Assembly: GCA_002788755.1 (NCBI GenBank)
Contig: PFRW01000008.1
Coordinates: 1-10,751 of the forward strand
Source: Candidatus Peregrinibacteria bacterium CG_4_9_14_0_2_um_filter_41_14
GTDB lineage: Bacteria > Patescibacteriota > Gracilibacteria > UBA1369 > UM-FILTER-41-14
DNA length: 10,751 nt
Reading direction: 5' to 3'
In this document: positions 6,963-10,751 of the stretch, piece after piece
Position numbering within the stretch: the stretch's first letter is position 1
How the letters are laid out: each line of letters begins with the position of its first letter
Notes under the pieces: model-generated
Told to the model about the DNA's origin: nothing
Database searches by the model: none
The model's input: only the letters and a program-made list of their open reading frames with translations
Translations under genes and position numbers: made by a program

Positions 6963-7208
6963 ATGTTTCTCAAACGTCTTCTGATTTTATTAATTGGTAT
7001 CCCACTTGGTCTCGCCATTATCAAATTTCGCGAAAAAATCTATCAATGGACCGGTCCTATTAATTTTGCAGAGAAGTATTTAGGAAATGGGGGGACTTTT
7101 ACCTTGATCGCAATTTTAGGTGGAATTGTTGTCGTTGGCACCATTATTTACTTTACTGGAGCGCACGAGGTCATTTTGGGAAAGTTAGTTAATACAATAA
7201 AATTTTAA
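6963..7208 (+). CDS. Small membrane protein with two predicted helices
   Basis: An 81-residue hydrophobic protein of unknown function. A first transmembrane helix spans about residues 5-20, after the basic tip MFLKR. A charged loop follows (KFREKIYQW, 21-29, then NFAEKYLGNGG, 34-44), and a second helix at about 46-64. The tail is short. There is no lipobox or signal cleavage site. It starts 3 nt after the acyltransferase stop (TAAATAATG) and has no promoter of its own, so the two are very probably cotranscribed and translated in a coupled manner. No Shine-Dalgarno sequence is visible. The composition is clearly membrane-protein-like, so I believe it is real, but I do not recognise the family and cannot say whether it works with the acyltransferase. 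Confidence 0.7.
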   Translation: MFLKRLLILLIGIPLGLAIIKFREKIYQWTGPINFAEKYLGNGGTFTLIAILGGIVVVGTIIYFTGAHEVILGKLVNTIKF

Positions 7209-7245
7209 CTTTTGGGACTTTTATTAAGAAAAGGATAAAAACAAT

Positions 7246-7273
7246 TTGACAATTAAGTTTTGATTAATATAAT
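7246..7273 (+). promoter_or_regulatory. Strong promoter of the 23S rRNA
   Basis: A perfect TTGACA (7246-7251) and a perfect TATAAT (7268-7273), 16 nt apart. This is the best promoter in the window. It lies about 200 nt before the 23S 5' end, showing that the 23S is transcribed on its own. No terminator is visible between 7208 and here. Confidence 0.85.
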
Positions 7274-7279
7274 GACTGA

Positions 7280-7474
7280 GCGTTTCGAATCGAAGACGCC
7301 TTGTTTTCCCAGCTTTTTTTCTTTAGCCTTCAGGTTTTCACAGCCAATTGTGAAAGTCTAGAGGGTGAAGAAAATCTCTCCACCCCGACCTTTGACAGAT
7401 CGAATGAAAGAAATGCAATAAAAAATTTCAGAAAATTGTTGTTATCAATTTTCTGGCTAAAAGTTTTTTATCAG
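7280..7474 (+). other. Structured leader of the 23S precursor
   Basis: A noncoding leader with several hairpins: 7280-7299 (GCGT-TTCG / CGAAgACGC), 7332-7359 (core TTTCACA/TGTGAAA, extended by G-U and A-U pairs) and 7429-7455 (CAGAAAATTG/CAATTTTCTG, perfect 10 bp, loop TTGTTAT). Part of it should pair with the 23S trailer to form the pre-23S processing stem, but the partner lies outside the window. Confidence 0.5.
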
Positions 7475-7948
7475 AATTAAGTTAATTAATGTACGTAGTG
7501 GATGCCTCGGCTCAAAATTCCGATGAAGGACGTGGTTAGCTGCGATATGCTTCGGCGAGCTGTTAGCAAGCTTTGACCCGGAGATTTCCGAATGGGGGAA
7601 CCCATACCGAGTCATGTCGGTATACATTTTGCTTTAGGCAAAATGAGGCGACTTGGTGAACTGAAACATCTAAGTAACCAAGGAAAATAAATCAAACGAG
7701 ATTCCCTTAGTAGTGGCGAGCGAACAGGGAACAGCCCAAACCATAGCTTCGGCTATGGGGTTGCGGACCCCGATATGTACTTACTCTTATTAGTCGAACA
7801 ACTCTGGAAAGGTTGGCAAAACAGGGTGATAGCCCCGTAGACGAAAATAAGATAAAGCGCTAGGGAGATCCAGAGTAGGGTCGGACACGTGTAATCCGGC
7901 TTGAAGCAGGGAGGACCACCTTCCAAGGCTAAATAGATTTTGAGACCA

Positions 7949-7983
<35 letters not shown>

Positions 7984-8583
7984 CACCCCGGGAGGGGAAT
8001 GAAATAGTATCTGAAACTACGTATTTATAAAGAGTCGAAGCACCTCGAGTGCGACGGCGTACTTTTTGTAGAACGGGCCAACGAGTTAGCTGTATAAGGC
8101 TGGTTAAGGGATTTATACCTGGAGCCATAGTGAAAGCGAGCGTGAATAACGCGACATATAGTCTTATACACTAGACCCGAAACCGAGTGAGCTATCCATG
8201 GGCAGGCTGAAGCTTTGGTAAAACGAAGTGGAGGGCCGAACACAAGTCAGTTGCAAGTGGCTGTGATGACCTGTGGATAGAGGTGAAATGCCAATCGAAC
8301 TCGGAAATAGCTGGTTCTCCTCGAAATAGCTTTAGGGCTAGCCCTATGTTCGAACTTTACGGGGGTAGAGCTCTGTTTAGGCTAGGGGGTTCACTAAACC
8401 TACCAAACCTTGATAAACTTCAAATACCGTAAACGGATTCATAGGAGTCAGACTATGACAGCGAAGTGCCATAGTCAAAAGGGAAACAGCCCAGACCATC
8501 ATCTAAGGTCCCTAATATAGTTTAAGTGGAAAAGGATGTGAGACTACACAGACAACCAGGAGGTTGGCTTAGAAGCAGCCATT

Positions 8584-8614
<31 letters not shown>

Positions 8615-9462
8615 TAGTGGTTTTGCGCCGAAAATATAACGGGGCTAAAACTATAACCGAAGATGTGGACTTGTACTTTGTACAAGTGGTAGAGGAGCGT
8701 TCCCATCAGCGTCGAAGTCGGACTGTGAGGTCTGGTGGAGCGGTGGGAAGTGAAAATGTTGGCATGAGTAACGTAAATTCTGGTGAAAACCCAGGACACC
8801 AAAAGCCCAAGGGTTCCCACGCAACGGTAATCGACGTGGGGTTAGTCGGTCCTAAGGCGTAGCCGAAAGGCAAAGTCGATGGATAACAGGTTAATATTCC
8901 TGTACAACTGTTAATTCGCCCGAGCAAGACGGGAAGTAACTATATTCGGTGTTTACTCTTCGGAGTATTCATCATTTGTGGAAGCTGAACGTGGCGCTAA
9001 CTAAGGGGGGACGCAGGAGGTAACCACAGGCGCGTTAATGAATTCGCGTTGAAGCTGTAAGCTTATGCTTTAGTTGGAAAATCCGCTAGAGTTCGCGAGC
9101 AGTGATCTAAATTTTCTCTTAATTGAGAAGAGATCTGTGCACATCTCTTGCCTAGAAAATCCTCGTAGTGAGAATTAGCGGTTACCGTACCGCAAACCGA
9201 CACAGGTGGGCAAGTTGAGTATACGAAGGTGTCGGGATAACTATGCTTAAGGAACTCGGCAAAACAGCAGGTGTAACTTCGGGATAAACCTCGCCAATGC
9301 CATTTGATTTATCATTTAGGTGTTGGCCGCAGCGAAAGCCTCCAGGCGACTGTTTACCAAAAACACAGGTCCGTGCTAAACCGTAAGGTGATGTATACGG
9401 GCTGACGCCTGCCCAGTGCCAGAAGGTTACGAGGAGGGGTGCAAGCTCTGAATCTAAGCCCT

Positions 9463-9514
<52 letters not shown>

Positions 9515-9518
9515 AGGT

Positions 9519-10245
9519 AAAAGAATTTGCCTGAATACGATGGTGACATCGTATATGTATCCAGCTAATAACGGTGAAGCCTAAAATCTCCTCACCGGGA
9601 GATTAAGGTAATACCGTGGGAACCTCATAATTGAGGACCCGTAACGACTGATCCGAAAGGTGAGACGCGGTTAACAATAACTGCGTAATACGCTGGCTCT
9701 CACATAAAAAAATGCAATCATGGAGATCGGCATTTAACCCCTAAATTATGGATTTTAAATCATATATTACAGGGTTTGTCGACGGCGAAGGCTGTTTCTC
9801 GGTCTCATTTACCAAAAGATCCAAATTAAATACCGGGATTGAGGTCAGACCAAGTTTCAGTGTTTCCCAAAAGAAGTTTTCATTGGATCTTCTCAAAAAA
9901 ATTCACGAATACTTTACCTGCGGCGCCATCAGATATTCAAAGAGCGATGGAGTATACAAGTACGAAGTGCGAAGTCTCAGTGACATTACTTTGTACATTA
10001 TTCCTCACTTCCAAAAATATCCCTTGCTAACCGCAAAAAGTAAAGATTTTGATCTCTTTGTTCAAATATGTCAAATGATGACAGCTAACTTACATCGTAA
10101 TCATGAGTATTTAGCCAAAATCATTGACCTGGCTTACCAAATGAACTGTAGTGGTAAGCGCAAGTATCAACGAAAAGATCTCCTAAAATTGCTGTGAGAT
10201 GAAGATATAGTCTGATCTATGGTGAAAGCCATAGCCTAACAATTG
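9519..10245 (+). mobile_element. Group I self-splicing intron in the 23S rRNA (position 1951 by E. coli numbering)
   Basis: A 727-nt intron. P1 is exon TCAGGT (9513-9518) with GCCTGA (9529-9534), giving the required U-G pair at the 5' splice site. P10 is GAATTT (9523-9528) with exon-2 AAGTTC (10246-10251), and the last base is G (10245). P2 is ATACGATG/CATCGTAT with a GTGA loop (9535-9554). P3 is CCAGC (9561-9565) / GCTGG (9692-9696). P4 is ACGGT (9571-9575) / ACCGT (9613-9617) with J4/5 GAA. P5 is 9579-9609. P6 is 9618-9640. P7 is GACT (9646-9649) / AGTC (10209-10212) inside the conserved AAGATATAGTC. P8 is TCTCACA (9698-9704) / TGTGAGA (10193-10199). P9 is 10217-10234 with a GAAA loop. Extra hairpins between P7 and P3', as at 9666-9685, resemble the P7.1/P7.2 of subgroup IA. 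Joining the exons restores TCAGGTAAGTTCTGA of helix 71. Confidence 0.96.
9748..10197 (+). CDS. LAGLIDADG homing endonuclease encoded in the intron P8 loop
   Basis: A 149-residue protein with a single LAGLIDADG motif near its start, read here as ITGFVDGEG (7-15). E14 would be the metal-binding acidic residue of the active site. A downstream beta-strand region with EVRPSFSVSQKKFSLDLLKK (32-51) and KYEVRSLSDI (72-81) fits the DNA-contacting sheet. Single-motif members such as I-CreI (163 residues) act as homodimers that cut intron-lacking 23S genes at the insertion site. The predicted target is therefore the exon junction around GTCAGGTAAGTTCTGACC. The frame is intact, so it may still be active; a maturase role is an alternative. 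There is no Shine-Dalgarno sequence or promoter of its own, so translation would have to come from the rRNA precursor or free intron. Its stop codon TGA (10195-10197) lies inside the 3' strand of P8. Confidence 0.93.
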   Translation: MDFKSYITGFVDGEGCFSVSFTKRSKLNTGIEVRPSFSVSQKKFSLDLLKKIHEYFTCGAIRYSKSDGVYKYEVRSLSDITLYIIPHFQKYPLLTAKSKDFDLFVQICQMMTANLHRNHEYLAKIIDLAYQMNCSGKRKYQRKDLLKLL

Positions 10246-10751
10246 AAGTTCTGACCCGCACGAATGGCGTAACGGTCTGGAGACTGTCTCAAGCATAGAC
10301 CCGGTGAAATTGCAATATCGGTAAAAATGCCGATTAATTACAGGTAGACGGAAAGACCCCGTGCAGCTTTACTATAGTTTGACATTGAGTCGAGATTTAG
10401 TTTGTGTAGGATAGGTGGGAGACTTTGAAGCTTGGACGTCAGTCCGGGTGGAGTCGTCCTTGAAATACCACCCTTGCTACATTTTGCCTCTAACTCGTTA
10501 ACAAAACGAGGACATTGTTTGATGGGTAGTTTAACTGGGGCGGTTGCCTCCTAAAGAGTAACGGAGGCGTACGAAGGTTCCCTAGCACCGGATGGAAATC
10601 GGTGTGATAGTATATTCGCATAAGGGAGCTTAACTGCAAGACCTACAAGTCGAGCAGATGCGAAAGCAGGTGAAAGTGATCCGATACCACCATGTGGGTG
10701 GGGTATCGCTCAACGGATAAAAGTTACGCCGGGGATAACAGGCTTATCTCC

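Noticed and set aside
6369..7024. Minus-strand frames opposite the acyltransferase (6369-6662, 6731-7024)
   Set aside because: They are shadows of the plus-strand gene, whose hexapeptide pattern and promoter are clear.

Overview
The window looks like chromosomal DNA from a candidate-phyla-radiation (Patescibacteria-like) bacterium. The 16S rRNA is compact (about 1,464 nt). It has CPR-style departures from bacterial consensus, for example GAATAGACGG where most bacteria have GAATTGACGG, and AAGGTATCC near the 3' end. The 23S rRNA carries a self-splicing intron, the protein genes lack Shine-Dalgarno sequences, and the two rRNA genes are not in one operon. TGA, TAA and TAG all behave as stops, so a recoded lineage of the Gracilibacteria/Absconditabacteria type is unlikely. 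I cannot name the phylum from sequence reading alone.

Left part (1-3173, minus strand): a probable operon, read right to left. It encodes a WD40/PD40-like propeller lipoprotein, the protease subunit ClpP, and L-aspartate oxidase NadB. The clpP stop and nadB start overlap as TAATG, and nadB runs off the left edge with 444 codons visible. Divergently, a promoter at 3240-3267 drives the 16S rRNA (about 3408-4871). The pre-16S is enclosed by a long processing stem (3308-3339 with 4960-4993) and is followed at once by an intrinsic terminator (5000-5027), so the 16S is a self-contained transcription unit.

Middle part (5028-7208): a small plus-strand gene interrupted by an in-frame TAA, with its own promoter and terminator; an unrecognised 159-residue gene with its own promoter; then a minus-strand tRNA-Ala(UGC) then tRNA-Ile(GAU) unit. 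These are the two tRNAs normally found inside 16S-23S spacers, but here they are on the opposite strand and in the opposite order. A perfect 25-bp inverted repeat separates them. A single palindromic TTGCAA appears to serve as the -35 box both for this tRNA unit and for a divergent, apparently leaderless acyltransferase gene, which is followed 3 nt later by a small two-helix membrane protein.

Right part (7246-10751): a near-consensus promoter, a structured leader of about 200 nt, and the 23S rRNA, which continues past the right edge. The 23S is interrupted by a 727-nt group I intron (9519-10245) at the position equivalent to E. coli 1951/1952. P1, P10, P2, P3, P4-P6, P7, P8 and P9 can all be drawn by eye. 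The P8 loop encodes a single-motif LAGLIDADG homing endonuclease. To my knowledge this is the insertion site of the Coxiella burnetii 23S intron Cbu.L1951, which also carries a LAGLIDADG gene.
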